Below are positions 30,854-39,590 of a stretch of DNA of 48,032 nucleotides, piece by piece. Position numbers and translations under genes: made by a program. Each line of letters starts with the position of its first letter. The first letter of the stretch is position 1. Under the pieces are notes generated by a model. That model saw only the letters and a program-made list of their open reading frames with translations, was not told the DNA's origin and made no database searches. Origin of the DNA: a virus; IMG/VR virus record IMGVR_UViG_3300017756_000016, positions 1 through 48,032 of that record; one strand, given 5' to 3'.

Positions 30854-32932
30854 TTAGAAACAGGAGTTAAACTCGGGAAGTTCAAATACTGTTGTTGGAT
30901 AATCAATGATATTTAGTGGAGTTCCGTCAAAGTTAATTGCAGTAAAGTCATATGGATCAAATGCTCCAATGTTACTGCCATCAATTGTGTAATCAACTGT
31001 TGTGACAATCGGGTTAAAGATTGATGGGTCAACACCAGAACCAATGTTGATATTTGGTGATTTTGGAATCACAGTAACTGGAATACGATTTGTTCCGTCA
31101 GGAGTAGAATGTACATCTACAGGACCGACACAAACGATTCCATTCTTGTAATCTACAGTTCCCACTGAAGATTGAAGTGTAACTTCTTTTTCATCCTGTT
31201 TTGTAACCATAATGAGGTTGCCATAACCGTCATCACGGATATTTACAGGTAAAAGTGCCGAAGTATCATTATCAATGAACGATGTTGATGAAATTGAGTT
31301 GGAATCTGTACCTTGAATGGCAATAAGGTTCTCTGTGTATCCAGTAGCATAGAATGTGCCAGTTTTTACACTGGAATACTTGGGTAAACAAGTTCCGTCA
31401 CCACCACCATTACCTTTAGTTCCTCCAGAGAGGTCATTGGGATTCTCAATCTCATTTTCAAAGTCAACACACTTGGAGAATGTTTGACCAAATTCAAATC
31501 CATCAATGTTCATACCAAGTGTCATATGAGTGATGTTACCGCTAATAGCAGGATCTGAATCATCAATCATTCTCTGATAAGCAGAGATGTCAATACGACC
31601 ACTGAATCTGGATGAAGAACCCTGCTGATTGTACTGATCTACAGATCCAAGGATAGTTGTTGCAACTTCGTTGTTAGACAGGTTAGTCTTAGTGCCATCA
31701 AAGAACGCCCAAGTCTTAGGTCTGATATAAAGTGAAATAGGATCAATAATTACTGGTTCAATAGCAGCAATCGCATATTTCTGTAAATCATTCTTGATAC
31801 GCTTCTTCGTAGTGGTGTTTAGTGCAGCACCAGACTTAGTACGGATAGCAACGTACACCTTTCCGTACACAGGAGGATTAAGACGCTCTCCACCATATGC
31901 AGTCACTGATCTTGCAGGAGGATATACTTTCTTAGTGATATATTCGTAATCAGACTCAGTAACTGCTCTATTCTGACTGTTAAACGCCCTAGGAGCGTTG
32001 TATTTGATGGATAGGGTATTCTCTAACGCTTCACCGTCTTGAGACCCGTCTATGGTCACCAGAGAGATGCCTGCATTGTTGATAAAACGCCCTTCACTGT
32101 CCTGAACTCTACCAATGAAGTTAAATCGCTTACATCCGTTTGCATCAGGACCATCAGTGCGAATATACTTCATACGGATGACTTCACCAGAAATCAACCT
32201 ACGACAAATAACACCATCACCAAAGATGACGTTATAACGTAGATCATCAGTCTCTTCTAAGAAATAACCACGAGTTGTACCGTCTACATCAACAATATTC
32301 TGTACAAGATTGTAAGTATCGATTTCTGTTGACTGTGCATTAGGAGAAATTGACACAAACAGCAAAGAAGTATCAACACTCTCTGCAGGAACTAGGTATT
32401 CTCTTTTGTTAACGTCATCAACTGTGTAAGAGAACTCAAGAGTGTTTCCTTGATAGATGATAACCTTATCAAACGTCGCAACACCATCAGATTGATTAAC
32501 AGTTGCTCTGATCTCGTTAGGGAGAGTGAACGTGAATGGATCACCATTAGTAGTAGATACAAAAACATCTCCTGCTTGGAGAGAGACTTGCGTCGGATAT
32601 GAGGTACCATCACCAAGTGCTGCGGTTTGAACACTGAATCTAACACACGCTTTACTTGCTTTGATTGATCTTGGGGTATAGTTTAGTTGCTTTGCGACCT
32701 TGACAACGTTGTCTCTAACAGTTGCACTCTCAAGGAACGCCTCATTCATCGCCATATTAGCGTTGAAGGCAGCATAGTATGTGTTATATGATAATACGTC
32801 CAATAGATATGACGCAGAACTACCATCAAAGTCATAGTCCGTGAACTCGTTTCTCGTTCGCAGATATGATCTAATAGATTCTCTGATTTCTGTAAAATCT
32901 AATGAGGTTAAATTTGAGGGAATTGCTGCCAT
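30854..32932 (-). CDS. gp6: Baseplate wedge protein gp6 homologue
   Basis: The 692-aa protein matches T4 gp6 (660 residues). The N-terminal region has FTEIRESIRSYLRTRNEF, then YDFDGSSASYLLDVLSYNTYY and NMAMNEAFLESATVRDNVV (T4: FAEIKQNLIEWLNGQNEF, DYDFEGSRLNVLCDLLAYNT). The centre has EYRTDGPDANG-like YIRTDGPDANGCKRF and the VTESDYEYITKKVYPPARSV segment typical of gp6/baseplate-J proteins (T4: VTATDYDTFVSERFGSI). In T4, gp6 forms the ring that joins wedges around the hub. It starts 2 nt after the gp25 stop and ends 17 nt before the giant gp7-like start. About 30 residues are longer than T4, mainly a Gly/Asn-rich insert near 510. Confidence 0.92.
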   Translation of the reverse strand: MAAIPSNLTSLDFTEIRESIRSYLRTRNEFTDYDFDGSSASYLLDVLSYNTYYAAFNANMAMNEAFLESATVRDNVVKVAKQLNYTPRSIKASKACVRFSVQTAALGDGTSYPTQVSLQAGDVFVSTTNGDPFTFTLPNEIRATVNQSDGVATFDKVIIYQGNTLEFSYTVDDVNKREYLVPAESVDTSLLFVSISPNAQSTEIDTYNLVQNIVDVDGTTRGYFLEETDDLRYNVIFGDGVICRRLISGEVIRMKYIRTDGPDANGCKRFNFIGRVQDSEGRFINNAGISLVTIDGSQDGEALENTLSIKYNAPRAFNSQNRAVTESDYEYITKKVYPPARSVTAYGGERLNPPVYGKVYVAIRTKSGAALNTTTKKRIKNDLQKYAIAAIEPVIIDPISLYIRPKTWAFFDGTKTNLSNNEVATTILGSVDQYNQQGSSSRFSGRIDISAYQRMIDDSDPAISGNITHMTLGMNIDGFEFGQTFSKCVDFENEIENPNDLSGGTKGNGGGDGTCLPKYSSVKTGTFYATGYTENLIAIQGTDSNSISSTSFIDNDTSALLPVNIRDDGYGNLIMVTKQDEKEVTLQSSVGTVDYKNGIVCVGPVDVHSTPDGTNRIPVTVIPKSPNINIGSGVDPSIFNPIVTTVDYTIDGSNIGAFDPYDFTAINFDGTPLNIIDYPTTVFELPEFNSCF

Positions 32933-32934
32933 TT

Positions 32935-33342
32935 TTACGCCTTCTCTAAGAGGAAGTCAATAGTTTGAACTAGTTGTTCACCGATGATTGTGTAATCAAT
33001 CTCAACTTGTAGTTCATTGTCGTTATCAACATTACAACGAACATCATTAACTATCACTCTTGGTTCTAAACGCTTTAGGGTATTCCTAATTTCGTCATTT
33101 AGACCTTCAATCATAAAAATATCGAAGTTCTCAAACAACATTGATCTAACACGAGAACCTGTGGTTGGTTGGAACGGTCTTTCACCGAACTCTGTCAACA
33201 ACAGGTTCTTCATAGATTGTTTGATTGCGTTCTCGTTCTTAACCACAGAAAAATCTTCAGTATTGGGATTTGATTTCATCCCAATACCTAAATCTCTAAA
33301 CTGTCTGCTTAGATTCCTGTCTGCTTTGAACCTGTACGCCAC
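32935..33342 (-). CDS. gp25: Baseplate wedge protein gp25 homologue (GTG start)
   Basis: The 135-aa protein is the size of T4 gp25 (132) and has the family's core: KQSMKNLLLTEFGERPFQPT followed by GSRVRSMLFENFD at about residues 43-73 (the GERPF-P--G----LLFE signature of the GPW/gp25 fold). It ends in the VEIDYTIIGEQLVQTIDFLL strand. Gp25 together with gp6 and gp53 forms the conserved inner wedge. The start is GTG at 33342; no good Shine-Dalgarno is visible. It overlaps the upstream micro-gene by 47 nt. A late-promoter-like GATAAATA lies 21 nt upstream, inside that micro-gene, which supports this start. Confidence 0.92.
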   Translation of the reverse strand: MAYRFKADRNLSRQFRDLGIGMKSNPNTEDFSVVKNENAIKQSMKNLLLTEFGERPFQPTTGSRVRSMLFENFDIFMIEGLNDEIRNTLKRLEPRVIVNDVRCNVDNDNELQVEIDYTIIGEQLVQTIDFLLEKA

Positions 33343-33439
33343 GATCTGATACTTGTTTTAAGTATTTATCAGCTCTAGGATCAGTTACTAAACATCTGCC
33401 CGATCGGATGAACCAATCTGCTTGATCAACCTTAACCAT
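33296..33439 (-). CDS. 47-aa protein upstream of and overlapping gp25
   Basis: The sequence begins MVKVDQADWFIRSGRCLVTD and continues PRADKYLKQVSDRG. The start at 33439 is chosen because a clean GGAG lies 6 nt before it; an in-frame ATG 48 nt further upstream lacks this. A candidate promoter TATAAAAG lies 27 nt upstream. The last 47 nt overlap gp25 in another frame. No family was recognised; the SGR---DPRADKYL motif would be worth using as a query. Confidence 0.6.
   Translation of the reverse strand: MVKVDQADWFIRSGRCLVTDPRADKYLKQVSDRGVQVQSRQESKQTV
33363..33370 (-). promoter_or_regulatory. Candidate T4-type late promoter for gp25
   Basis: GATAAATA on the minus strand lies 21 nt before the GTG start of gp25. 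It differs from the T4 late consensus at one base and has the spacing seen at gp8 and at the 557-aa gene. Confidence 0.5.
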
Positions 33440-33465
33440 TTTGTTCTCCGTTTTTAAGTGAAGAA

Positions 33466-33473
33466 CTTTTATA
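33466..33473 (-). promoter_or_regulatory. Candidate promoter TATAAAAG before the 47-aa gene
   Basis: ACTATAAAAG on the minus strand lies 27 nt before the ATG at 33439, in a gap between two micro-genes. It may be a late-promoter variant (TATAAA core) or a sigma70-type -10. No -35 hexamer is obvious. Confidence 0.35.
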
Positions 33474-33495
33474 GTGGTTCCTATCACTGGTCATT

Positions 33496-33630
33496 TTATT
33501 TAGTATCCTTCCAAGTAGGAGGGTGAAATGAGCAATATTCGTTGAAGGTGATTTTCATCTCCTTGTCTGTTAGATTACAGTTCTTCGCTGCTTTAGGTAA
33601 GTTCCATTTCGCCTCGAATAACATTTCCAT
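33496..33630 (-). CDS. 44-aa protein, possible late micro-gene
   Basis: The frame reads MEMLFEAKWNLPKAAKNCNL and continues TDKEMKITFNEYCSFHPP. The FEAKWNLPKAAK pattern with a following helix and a C-terminal Cys/His/Pro segment resembles short proteins I recall from T4-like cyanophages. Two in-frame ATGs (33630, 33624) are possible; the first follows a weak GAGA. Its stop codon forms part of ACTAAATAAAATGA. It starts 20 nt after the stop of the MARSK gene, consistent with an operon. Confidence 0.65.
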   Translation of the reverse strand: MEMLFEAKWNLPKAAKNCNLTDKEMKITFNEYCSFHPPTWKDTK

Positions 33631-33650
33631 AGATTCTCGGGTTTCTGGTC

Positions 33651-33797
33651 TCACTTACCCTGACCCCTATACCTCTTGGTCTTACCATTCCGAGAGGTTG
33701 CTGTATATTTTGTGTGCCTTCCATTTCCTTGACGAGTCTTTTTAGGATTTGACTCAATAAAGACGCCTCCAGAGAGACCTGTTTTTGAACGTGCCAT
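33651..33797 (-). CDS. 48-aa highly basic protein (MARSKTGLSGGVF...)
   Basis: The frame reads MARSKTGLSGGVFIESNPKK then TRQGNGRHTKYTATSRNGKT and ends YRGQGK. About a third of residues are Lys or Arg. This type of short basic protein is familiar to me from T4-like cyanophage structural regions, but it has no assigned function. It is preferred over a longer overlapping frame (33593-33832) whose composition is unlike a phage protein. An extended -10 promoter (TGCTATAAT) lies 24 nt upstream of the ATG. Nucleic-acid binding is possible from charge alone. Confidence 0.72.
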   Translation of the reverse strand: MARSKTGLSGGVFIESNPKKTRQGNGRHTKYTATSRNGKTKRYRGQGK

Positions 33798-33820
33798 ACG
33801 TGTTTTGAAACTACTCTAGA

Positions 33821-33829
33821 ATTATAGCA
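33821..33829 (-). promoter_or_regulatory. Extended -10 promoter (TGCTATAAT) for the micro-gene operon
   Basis: TGC-TATAAT on the minus strand is a textbook extended -10 element. It starts just after the PAAR-like gene's stop and lies 24 nt before the MARSK ATG. No strong -35 hexamer is visible, which extended -10 promoters tolerate. The palindrome of the right-hand cluster is absent here. Confidence 0.5.
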
Positions 33830-33832
33830 CAA

Positions 33833-34375
33833 TTATCCTGCTAGGACATTAGGAGATCCATAAGCGATCTTAGACATACACGGATACCCTATGCTGACGG
33901 GCGGCAGACTGCCTTTACCTAAGTTATCACCCAATCTACCGATGGGTATCTTAAACGCCCTTACAGACTGATAGAACCCAGTATCAAGAACTCTAGGGTG
34001 ACCACCTGCAAGATCCTCTGCAGTCAGAAGTGAACACACTGTTGGAGTTGGAATAATACAAGTCGCTTTACCACAAGGACACAAATAGTTAATAATATTC
34101 GTTGTTGGTGACAAATGAGGTGTAAAAGCGTCACCCAAAACCATAATAGGCAGTCCATTGACAAGAACCATCGCTCTAGCAGGGTTCAGAGCAGTCAAAG
34201 GTACCAAAGGAGTTGGTGGCCACAGGCAAGTCAGGTTTTTCATCACAATTCCTAACCTAACAGGAGGTGATTTACAAGGTTGTGTTGAGTGAATAGTAGC
34301 AGGAATTGGAATACCGTGTCCTGTACAAGGTAATCCATTATGATTTGCTACTGGTTTGTTTAATCCTAGTGCCAT
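33833..34375 (-). CDS. PAAR-like tail-spike tip protein
   Basis: The 180-aa protein is rich in Gly, Pro, Thr and Cys and is made of short hydrophobic strands, typical of PAAR-repeat proteins. Examples are GLPCTGHGIPIPATIH near residues 14-30 and MVLVNGLPIMVLGDAFTPH near 69-87, which has the V-V-G-P----GD--T-H pattern of PAAR motifs. Several Cys/His residues could hold a metal, as in spike tips. T4 carries its PAAR protein (gp5.4) next to gp5 and near gp25/gp6, matching this location. It is about twice the length of gp5.4. Its ATG overlaps the upstream stop (TAATG). Confidence 0.62.
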   Translation of the reverse strand: MALGLNKPVANHNGLPCTGHGIPIPATIHSTQPCKSPPVRLGIVMKNLTCLWPPTPLVPLTALNPARAMVLVNGLPIMVLGDAFTPHLSPTTNIINYLCPCGKATCIIPTPTVCSLLTAEDLAGGHPRVLDTGFYQSVRAFKIPIGRLGDNLGKGSLPPVSIGYPCMSKIAYGSPNVLAG

Positions 34376-37300
34376 TAGTAACTTCCTAGATCACATTCGT
34401 CGAAATAAGGGTTCCCAAATCTATCTAGTGCCCTATCCATAAGAATAGTTGCACCTGTTAGGTAGTTTGTATAGTTCAATCTACCTCCAATTGGAGCAAG
34501 TTGGATGTTATTCTCGTTATCTGAGATAGCACCTGGGTCAAAAGAGATGGTTGAGTAGATCACATTTCTTAATGCAGCACAGTTAGTGAAGTAATTACTG
34601 AATGGAGCACTAGTACAAAGGTTACTTGCCCAGTTATCATTCGCATTTCCACTACTATCCCAAGAGTTATAGGTATCCAACACACCATCTACCACAAAAT
34701 TATGCCAACAGGGTTCTGGGAACTTGCCTCCAGAGCAACTTGCGAGTTGAATTGTGTTGTATGTAAGGGAGTATGTAGTCTGAGCACCCGTATTTGGGTC
34801 AGTAGTAGTGTGTGTAGAGGTGCCTGTACCATAAGAACTGAAGTTTCCATTACCTAACCACGTCTCCAACTGCTCTAATTCTGTACCATAGAAGTCAAAA
34901 GTGTTCTCATCACCCGAATCTGGGACGAATGTGTACTGACCTTTACCAGTTTCATAGCATTTACCCTCTACATTTGACCCTCTCTTACAAGAATGCGACT
35001 TTCCTTTGCCTGGGGCACCCACAAAACGCGGTGCAGTAAGAGTTGGTTTGGGTAAATCCTTCAAAAAGTCAATAAAATCCGTGTTTATTGCCTCCCCTTT
35101 CTTCATTACATTACCTTCTACCTCTAAAGTCACCTTAACTTGTGCGGATTCTCTATCAGAACCACAGTATTTGTACGGAAGGAACCCAAAAGTACGTGAA
35201 ACACCGTCCGTACCAATCTTTTCTTCGGGGCAAGGGATGTCAAAGAAGCGTCTGACGCCGTAAAGTGTGCTTTGTGCTACTTCAAGACAGTCTCCACCAA
35301 GTATTCCTGTCATACCATTGTTCATTCTTTGGTTAATTGTTCCAGATGCAGACTGACTTTCAGCAGTAACAGCAGCAAGTCTCTCTTCTTCCTTCTCAAG
35401 AGCAGGATTCCATTTCTTTGACTCTCTGTATATTTCACTTGGATTGATGTAATTTGAAATATTGTGCCAATCACTACCGATACCTGGGTCTAAACATTTG
35501 ATTGGTAGTACGTCTTTACAGAACTTTGTCTTTTCAGTATCACTTTTTTCGTGTGCTTTGAGATAAGATGTCACATATGTGGATGTGACGGGTTCATCAA
35601 ACTCCTGAACTGCATCAGCATACGCTCTTTTACCATCATCAAACAGTGAAGTGGTCGAAACAGGCACTTCATTACCGTTTTCGTCTGTCATAGAGGTTTG
35701 AATATCGACCATTGGCATATCTGGGTCATCCCACGTCTTATCAAACTGCTTTGTTGCCTCCTTCATCCCTGCTCCAATGAAATCGTCTTGTCTAGACTCG
35801 GTTTCCCTCTCTACAACGTAAACAATAACCTTATCACCAGGTGTATATCCTTTTCCCTTCTCAGTAATTGTTGCAGTCTTAACAGCACCAATCTCATTCA
35901 GTGTAATACGTGCTTCTGCTTGTTTGATCGATTTTGTGAACCCTGCATCAGTCAAAAACTTGTCATTCTTGATTTTACGGGTCAATTTACGTGCAGACTT
36001 CGTACTTTGATCAAATTCATCACTTGATTCAATGTTCACATTGTATTTTGCGAGTTTCGAGTCTTGAAATGCCTCAACAGTGTTCTCTGCGGTATCTGTG
36101 AACCCCTCTTCCTTCAATTCATCGGGAATAGACACAATTACATCAGGATTAACGTACCCCCGACCAGCATTTATGATCTCAATGGACCCAACACGCCCTT
36201 TTTTGTCAATAGTTGCAGTTAAAATTGCTTCATCGAGTGTTCTTCTAGGTATTAACGCTCTATTATCAATTTCTACCTTGAAATATGACAATTTCTTCGG
36301 AAATTCATAGACTCCGAAGAAAGCACCGCGATCTTTGATGCCATAACCCGCTAAAACAAGTGCAGTTGCACCATCATTGGCGGTAATGGTCTCATTGTAA
36401 CTAAAAGTTTGCCCATTTCTTGCTTTTCTGTGTCTTAAACGCATATAACCGCACTTAAGTTCGTCTCCAAAGTACCTAACTTGACTAATACGCCATCCTT
36501 TGACGTTCTCACCCACTAAGAAGGCACCTTCAGAAGACGTATAACGGAAAAAGATCATCTCATCATCAGTTCCACAAGTCCAGAACGAATCAGCAATACC
36601 ATCACCATTAGGTGCAGATACAGTTAAACGTGTCTTCTGTGTTTTCCAAGCATCCTCTCTAATCTTATAGTAGATACTCTTATATGTGATAGTGGGTTCT
36701 TCCTGCTGATCCCTAGCACCACTAATACAAGGAGCATCCGTAGTAGTGAAGTTAATACCAAATACAGGTCCCGCAAATGGATACTCAGTGTTATACAGAT
36801 AGTACACGAACTGCCCCTCAAAAGCATCGTGGAATCCTAAGAACCTAGGCAGTGCACATTTGACTGCTCCGTTCTTACCAAAGTACCATTCAAAGTTTGC
36901 ATTACTAGATGCAATGTCTGCTGCATTAGGATCACCCCATCCTTGTTGTGCAGGAGTCAGTGTTTCGTCTTCATATCTCCTTCTACTGTAACTAGTAGTG
37001 TAATTATACCAACCAGTACGGTCTACTTCACCAGTATCGACTGGACCACCAGTATCTACAACAGTTTTCTTCAGTCTAGGGGCAAATGCATTCATTACAT
37101 ACCCATAGATCCCTTGGTAGATATACTCTTCTTGAAAAGGTTGAGGAGAATTAGGAACTCCTGCCACCTGCTCGATATTAACCTCTTGTGCAGGGTTTAT
37201 AGTATAAAAATCATCGACATCACCATTACTATTCTTCTTATAGTGATACAAAGGTAAAAGAGTTTCACCTGGATTCAGAGTATCCGATGGAGCACTATTA

Positions 37301-37803
37301 CTTGTGTAGATATACCCTAAGAGTTCAACAGCACCAGAACTAGAACTAGAAAAGTAAGAATTATAGTTCGCACTATCATAATGTAGATAAAGAGGTTGTG
37401 ATCCTGACTGACTGTTCTTACTTAAGTAGAATGACCAGATACCATTCCTAGGTTCTCTATTATATCTCCTCGGACTCTGGGGAGACTTGTCAGGCATTGA
37501 TGGTTCGTACCAATAAGTATGATCCTCTCTTCTCCCGCTATAGAATCTATAAATTTCTCTTCTCTCTGCATCGCAGTTTGCAATACAGTTTTCTTGCTGT
37601 AATCCAATATAATATACCTCATCACGACCAAAGGCATAGGATCCAGGTCCCATACCCTCAATTGTTATCTGCCCATAAGGACTACCATCCTCGTCAGAAC
37701 CTGAAAAGGACGGGTGATCATCAGTAGTGTATTGACGTTGGTAAGAATAAGAATCAATAGGATTCTCATAACTTCTCCCCGTTTCAATTATGAATATGCT
37801 CAC
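34375..37803 (-). CDS. Large virion structural protein (GTG start)
   Basis: The 1142-aa protein starts with GTG at 37803 (VSIFIIETGRSYENP). Residues ~85-135 and ~185-210 hold two copies of an aromatic motif resembling DUF5648-type repeats (EIYRFYSGRREDHTYWY; LLPLYHYKKNSNGDVDDFYT). GSGY-type units occur at about 535-565 (IEIINAGRGY) and 655-680 (ATITEKGKGYTPGD). Between them is a charged helical segment (~570-640). The C-terminal third contains several Cys residues. There is no signal peptide, membrane segment or enzyme motif. Flanked by a coiled-coil protein (20-nt overlap) and the PAAR-like gene (TAATG), it is probably a tail or baseplate component. The exact role is unknown. Confidence 0.78.
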   Translation of the reverse strand: MSIFIIETGRSYENPIDSYSYQRQYTTDDHPSFSGSDEDGSPYGQITIEGMGPGSYAFGRDEVYYIGLQQENCIANCDAERREIYRFYSGRREDHTYWYEPSMPDKSPQSPRRYNREPRNGIWSFYLSKNSQSGSQPLYLHYDSANYNSYFSSSSSGAVELLGYIYTSNSAPSDTLNPGETLLPLYHYKKNSNGDVDDFYTINPAQEVNIEQVAGVPNSPQPFQEEYIYQGIYGYVMNAFAPRLKKTVVDTGGPVDTGEVDRTGWYNYTTSYSRRRYEDETLTPAQQGWGDPNAADIASSNANFEWYFGKNGAVKCALPRFLGFHDAFEGQFVYYLYNTEYPFAGPVFGINFTTTDAPCISGARDQQEEPTITYKSIYYKIREDAWKTQKTRLTVSAPNGDGIADSFWTCGTDDEMIFFRYTSSEGAFLVGENVKGWRISQVRYFGDELKCGYMRLRHRKARNGQTFSYNETITANDGATALVLAGYGIKDRGAFFGVYEFPKKLSYFKVEIDNRALIPRRTLDEAILTATIDKKGRVGSIEIINAGRGYVNPDVIVSIPDELKEEGFTDTAENTVEAFQDSKLAKYNVNIESSDEFDQSTKSARKLTRKIKNDKFLTDAGFTKSIKQAEARITLNEIGAVKTATITEKGKGYTPGDKVIVYVVERETESRQDDFIGAGMKEATKQFDKTWDDPDMPMVDIQTSMTDENGNEVPVSTTSLFDDGKRAYADAVQEFDEPVTSTYVTSYLKAHEKSDTEKTKFCKDVLPIKCLDPGIGSDWHNISNYINPSEIYRESKKWNPALEKEEERLAAVTAESQSASGTINQRMNNGMTGILGGDCLEVAQSTLYGVRRFFDIPCPEEKIGTDGVSRTFGFLPYKYCGSDRESAQVKVTLEVEGNVMKKGEAINTDFIDFLKDLPKPTLTAPRFVGAPGKGKSHSCKRGSNVEGKCYETGKGQYTFVPDSGDENTFDFYGTELEQLETWLGNGNFSSYGTGTSTHTTTDPNTGAQTTYSLTYNTIQLASCSGGKFPEPCWHNFVVDGVLDTYNSWDSSGNANDNWASNLCTSAPFSNYFTNCAALRNVIYSTISFDPGAISDNENNIQLAPIGGRLNYTNYLTGATILMDRALDRFGNPYFDECDLGSY

Positions 37804-38080
37804 TCTTTATTTGGGCAATATCTTCCTCAATTTTATTTAGTCGATCAAACAGAAGATCAAATAACTCTGCCAAGTTACGATGACTCTCCTCTCCAGGAGG
37901 TCTGTATTGAATCATATCAGGACCTTTCTGTAGAAACCCTTCCACAGTCTGTGATCTTGTCGCAAGATTCTTAATGCTTTCTGCGACCTTCTCAAACCTC
38001 CATTCTAGTTCTTGTTGATAATCATCGAACTCAGGTACTCCTGGGGTAGGTTGGTGGTCTCTGGGAAATTCAATACTCAT
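37784..38080 (-). CDS. Small coiled-coil virion-associated protein
   Basis: The 98-aa protein has two predicted amphipathic helices: YQQELEWRFEKVAESIKNLA (about residues 21-40) and NLAELFDLLFDRLNKIEEDI (about 69-88). They are joined by a loop with PPGEESHRN. The heptad-like spacing suggests oligomerisation. It overlaps the following 1142-aa gene by 20 nt and its start overlaps the stop of the HNH gene by 4 nt (ATGA). A baseplate or tail accessory role is inferred from context only. Confidence 0.7.
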   Translation of the reverse strand: MSIEFPRDHQPTPGVPEFDDYQQELEWRFEKVAESIKNLATRSQTVEGFLQKGPDMIQYRPPGEESHRNLAELFDLLFDRLNKIEEDIAQIKSEHIHN

Positions 38081-38961
38081 TGGAAAAACTCATCTAGTAC
38101 AGATACTTTGTTACTTACGAATGCATCTCCTTGACTATTACTATGGTTTCCACCACGTGCAATCAATGACTCGTAATTATTATCAACACCCCTCTTACGT
38201 TCAAGGTTGTGCCATCTACTATCATAACACTTCTGATTCATATGATCAATCTCAAAAAGTGCTGACATCTTACGTTTGCCCCTCTTGGACATACGGTTCC
38301 ATCCAATATCCTTAAGGAAATTTTTATCCCTACAGTTTGGTGGAACTTCAGTTATATCAATGAATGTAGCAGCAATGATCTGATGGGAACCAATATCCTT
38401 ACTTCCCTGTTCTGCAGATCCACTTACAAATGGAGCATAAGGACCATCCACTCCCTCTGGTAGAAGCAACGGACTGAAGTACCAATTATCACCATCACGA
38501 TACTTAATCTTATAATGAACCCTATCTCTCCACTTACCATCGAGACCTTTCTGACTCTTCATCTTACCGAACACTAGACAGTTATAGTCTCTTGACCACG
38601 TTTCCTTTGTTTTATACTTCTTCATAAAGGATGAGTGATGCATATGACTCACCAGTCTCCCCAGATTACTCAAGTGGTAGTAAGGAATGATAACTTCCCG
38701 ACCAGACTCATAATGACGCAAGCATCTCCATACCTCACCAGGAAGACAACTAATCTGTTCTCCCTTTCGCACACCTCGTAAACCTAATACTTCAATCAGT
38801 TCCTTATCTCCCTTTGTTTCCAGTTCCTCCATTAATTGCTGCCGACGTGGTGCTTGCACATCGTTTCCGTTGTTCTTCGTATTTAATGGTTGGATAAAGT
38901 TAGGTAACCAGTTCTGATCCCATTCCTTATCATATTTCCACGTATGAAGTTCGTATTTCAT
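38077..38961 (-). CDS. NUMOD4/HNH homing endonuclease-like protein
   Basis: The 294-aa protein has a NUMOD4-like segment at about residues 76-106 (EVWRCLRHYESGREV, then LSNLGRLVSHMH; compare the family pattern E-WK-i-gyeg-Y-vSNlGRvks). An HNH-like block follows at about 193-255: HQIIAATFID (H193), EIDHMNQKCYDSRWHNLERK (D239-H240, N252). HNH homing enzymes of this type cut phage DNA and spread with the host gene. It is free-standing, not inside a visible intron or intein, and sits at the border of the structural module. An in-frame fusion of NUMOD4 and HNH is usual; the ~85 residues between them are longer than in typical members. Confidence 0.72.
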   Translation of the reverse strand: MKYELHTWKYDKEWDQNWLPNFIQPLNTKNNGNDVQAPRRQQLMEELETKGDKELIEVLGLRGVRKGEQISCLPGEVWRCLRHYESGREVIIPYYHLSNLGRLVSHMHHSSFMKKYKTKETWSRDYNCLVFGKMKSQKGLDGKWRDRVHYKIKYRDGDNWYFSPLLLPEGVDGPYAPFVSGSAEQGSKDIGSHQIIAATFIDITEVPPNCRDKNFLKDIGWNRMSKRGKRKMSALFEIDHMNQKCYDSRWHNLERKRGVDNNYESLIARGGNHSNSQGDAFVSNKVSVLDEFFQ

Positions 38962-39020
38962 AATAGTTATTAGAATAGTTACGACGCTCGCGGGGTAACG
39001 TCTTAGTATGTTTAATGCCT

Positions 39021-39590
39021 TTAGAAGTAATTTAAGTTTAACACAAATCGAAATTTAGTGTCAGTCGTTGATGTTCCTGCGTGTGGAGTATTCACTGGAA
39101 AGAAAACAATCCTATTCGCCTTAGATTGGACTCTGGTCCCGTCCTTGAAGAACGTATAACCATCGTTATCATTTAAGTAGAACACAGCGGTTGTAGCGCC
39201 TGCAAAGACGTTATCTTGTCCAAATTCAGAATACTCTCCACAGTCTGTATGAAAATCGTATTCGATTAGGTTGTCTGTATGATGATTCAAATTCCCCTTG
39301 ATACGAATTAACGCTCTCGGTTGGATTCTATTGATTAAAGGTAAAATCATATCCCATTGCTGAGACTGAGGTCTGCCGCCCTCATAGAACTTATGTACCA
39401 TCTGCCAATTATATATCTCTTTCTTCTGTAATTCTGGGTCTATCATTCGTGCAACGTGCATTACCTTTGCGTGATTCAGATACCAAGGGAAACACTGATC
39501 ACCACAAATTTGTTCCTGCATACGCTCGAATTCTTCCTCTGGTAGGAAATTATCCACTACCCTTTGATGTTGCATCTTATGCTGTGTCAT
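39021..39590 (-). CDS. 2-oxoglutarate/Fe(II)-dependent oxygenase
   Basis: The 189-aa protein has the double-stranded beta-helix ligands of the prolyl-4-hydroxylase-like 2OG-Fe(II) superfamily: H114 and D116 in EYDFHTDCGEY, H170 in FFPVNTPHAG, and R181 in KFRFVLNLNYF as the 2OG-binding Arg. AVFYLNDNDGYTFF matches the strand before the distal histidine. Such enzymes are common in T4-like cyanophages. The substrate is unknown; nucleic-acid or protein hydroxylation are both possible. The start overlaps the previous stop by 4 nt (ATGA); an internal Met at residue 6 is an alternative start. Confidence 0.85.
   Translation of the reverse strand: MTQHKMQHQRVVDNFLPEEEFERMQEQICGDQCFPWYLNHAKVMHVARMIDPELQKKEIYNWQMVHKFYEGGRPQSQQWDMILPLINRIQPRALIRIKGNLNHHTDNLIEYDFHTDCGEYSEFGQDNVFAGATTAVFYLNDNDGYTFFKDGTRVQSKANRIVFFPVNTPHAGTSTTDTKFRFVLNLNYF

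Noticed and set aside
33490-33506. ACTAAATAAAAT as a late promoter variant
   Set aside because: It contains the stop codon of the 44-aa gene and lies about 57 nt from the next start, unlike the 21-25 nt spacing at the convincing late promoters.
33593-33832. A 79-aa minus-strand frame
   Set aside because: It overlaps two better-supported micro-genes (33496-33630 and 33651-33797), starts just after the PAAR stop without an SD, and has atypical composition.
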